Source: Sphingobacteriaceae bacterium (GTDB lineage: Bacteria; Bacteroidota; Bacteroidia; B-17B0; Aurantibacillaceae). Taken from it: a stretch of 33,078 nucleotides of DNA. Location: NCBI GenBank assembly GCA_023251725.1, contig JAHEYG010000031.1:1-33078 (forward strand), read 5' to 3'. The notes under the pieces were generated by a model. The model was not told where the DNA came from. It saw only the letters and a list, made by a program, of their open reading frames with translations, and searched no databases. A program made the position numbers and the translations under genes. Shown here piece after piece: positions 32,257 to 33,078 of the stretch; position 1 is the first letter of the stretch, and each line of letters begins with the position of its first letter.

Positions 32257-32390
32257 CAAAAAAATGAGCATTTTCACTATAAAATATGCCAATTTTCTTT
32301 CATTTTTTTGACAAGCGGTCAATGTATTAAATGGATGAATAGTATCTTTATGGAGAAGCGTTCTCGAACACTTTATTTTTTGTAAAAAAA

Positions 32391-32422
32391 TTTGTTTTAT
32401 GTTGCCCAATTAGGTAACTTTG
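32391..32422 (+). promoter_or_regulatory. Bacteroidota-type promoter for higBA
   Basis: TTTG at 32391-32394, a 20-bp spacer and TAACTTTG at 32415-32422 match the Bacteroidota TTTG / TAnnTTTG pair. The predicted transcription start falls within a few bases of the GTG at 32427, suggesting a leaderless or almost leaderless mRNA. Confidence 0.6.
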
Positions 32423-32426
32423 TTTC

Positions 32427-32780
32427 GTGGCTGATAATTTTATTCGGGCAACATACGTTTATGGAAACCATTTCTGGGATTTTTATAATTCCCAAACAAA
32501 ACCGGTTCAAGATAAAATTGATTGGGTAATTGGTCTCGTAAGAGTATTAAGAATTGTTCCGGAAAAATTTTTCAAACACTTACAGGGTACTGATGGAATT
32601 TATGAGCTAAGAGTAAAAGTTGGAAGTGATATTTACCGTATCTTTTGTTTTTTTGACAAAGGAAATTTAGTTATCCTGTTAAACGGATTTCAGAAAAAAT
32701 CGGACAAGACACCAAGACAAGAAATTGAAAGAGCAGAACGTTTAAAAAAACAATATTATGAAGAACAAAAAAAGAAATAA
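32427..32780 (+). CDS. higB: HigB/RelE-like toxin (phage Gp49-like family)
   Basis: A 117-residue protein of the Gp49-like/HigB toxin group in the RelE superfamily, which are ribosome-dependent mRNA interferases. Typical segments are FWDFYNSQTKPVQDKIDWVI, VPEKFFKHLQGTDGIYELRV, the SDIYRIFCFFDKGNLVILLN core and the basic C-terminal GFQKKSDKTPRQEIERAERL stretch. The only plausible start is GTG at 32427; there is no in-frame ATG before the conserved FWDFYN segment. It overlaps the antitoxin frame by 23 bp, the usual toxin-first higBA order. A near-consensus promoter overlaps its start. Mobility of such modules is common, but I see no flanking mobile element here. Confidence 0.88.
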   Translation: MADNFIRATYVYGNHFWDFYNSQTKPVQDKIDWVIGLVRVLRIVPEKFFKHLQGTDGIYELRVKVGSDIYRIFCFFDKGNLVILLNGFQKKSDKTPRQEIERAERLKKQYYEEQKKK

Positions 32781-33066
32781 TTTGGTTTCCTGGGAAAGCC
32801 ATTTAGACAAAAAATACGGCAAAGCCGGAACAGCTTCTAGAAACAAATACGAAGAAGAATTTGAAGCTTTTAAAATTGGTGTTCTTATCCAAGAGGCACG
32901 CAAACATCAGCATTTAACTCAAGAAGAATTGGCTTTAAAAGTAGGCACAACAAAAAATTATATTTCTCGAATCGAAAATGATGCCAGTGATATTAGACTT
33001 TCGACTCTCATACGAATTATCCGTGAAGGTCTTGGCGGGCATTTGAAATTAAGTTTCGATGCATAA
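32758..33066 (+). CDS. higA: HigA-like XRE-family antitoxin
   Basis: A 102-residue protein. A helix-turn-helix of the XRE/Cro type covers about residues 36-92: IGVLIQEARKHQHLTQEELA, then KVGTTKNYISRIENDASDIR and LSTLIRIIREGLGG. The N-terminal ~35 residues are charged and helical (SHLDKKYGKAG, RNKYEEEFEAFK), as in HigA partners of Gp49-like toxins. It should neutralise HigB and repress the shared promoter. The start ATG lies inside the end of higB (23-bp overlap), indicating coupled translation. The gene ends 12 bp before the window edge. Confidence 0.9.
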   Translation: MKNKKRNNLVSWESHLDKKYGKAGTASRNKYEEEFEAFKIGVLIQEARKHQHLTQEELALKVGTTKNYISRIENDASDIRLSTLIRIIREGLGGHLKLSFDA

Positions 33067-33078
33067 ATAAAAATAGCT

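Overview
The window looks like a chromosomal segment from a Bacteroidota bacterium of the Flavobacteriales/Sphingobacteriales/Cytophagales type. The DNA is AT-rich, and the gene content is characteristic of that phylum: type IX secretion (T9SS) cargo with a gliding-associated C-terminal domain, a PorP/SprF-family protein, a TPR-PD40-OmpA protein, a DUF5686 protein, paired rhomboids behind mutL, a Porin_10-like porin and a TPR-SpoIIE phosphatase. Several upstream regions carry the Bacteroidota -7 box TAnnTTTG. I saw no rRNA, tRNA, CRISPR array, phage or transposase gene.

Layout. (1) Positions 1-7651, minus strand: a compact gene run mutL > rhomboid > rhomboid > TPR-PD40 lipoprotein-like or periplasmic protein > DUF4159 protein > DUF5686 protein. 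The last is cut by the left edge of the window and its first 527 codons are present. (2) Positions 7652-8103: a very AT-rich divergent intergenic region. (3) Positions 8104-21925, plus strand: a surface-adhesin locus consisting of a 3,538-residue repeat adhesin, a PorP/SprF-type outer-membrane partner and a TPR-PD40-OmpA envelope protein. It closes with an intrinsic terminator at about 22005-22033. (4) Positions 22142-25951, plus: a patatin-like phospholipase closely followed by a porin, then a small outer-membrane beta-barrel protein. (5) Positions 26055-27813, plus: a deoxyhypusine-synthase-family enzyme and a DUF502 membrane protein, separated by a palindromic repeat. (6) Positions 27810-32162, minus: a TPR/PP2C signalling phosphatase and aconitase, separated by an intrinsic terminator. 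Aconitase has seven perfect copies of a 7-bp repeat just upstream of its start codon. (7) Positions 32427-33066, plus: a HigB/HigA-type toxin-antitoxin pair behind a near-consensus Bacteroidota promoter.

How the genes may work together. The adhesin has a signal peptide and ends in a T9SS type B sorting domain. The two genes behind it are the classic partner types (PorP/SprF and OmpA-anchored TPR-PD40), so the three probably form one export and surface-attachment unit. The most striking feature is inside the adhesin. It has 34 tandem Ig-like modules of about 72 residues, all with a conserved Cys pair and with almost no charged residues. Modules 4-23 follow a five-module higher-order pattern repeated four times, and a near-identical 20-bp DNA word recurs across otherwise synonymously diverged modules.
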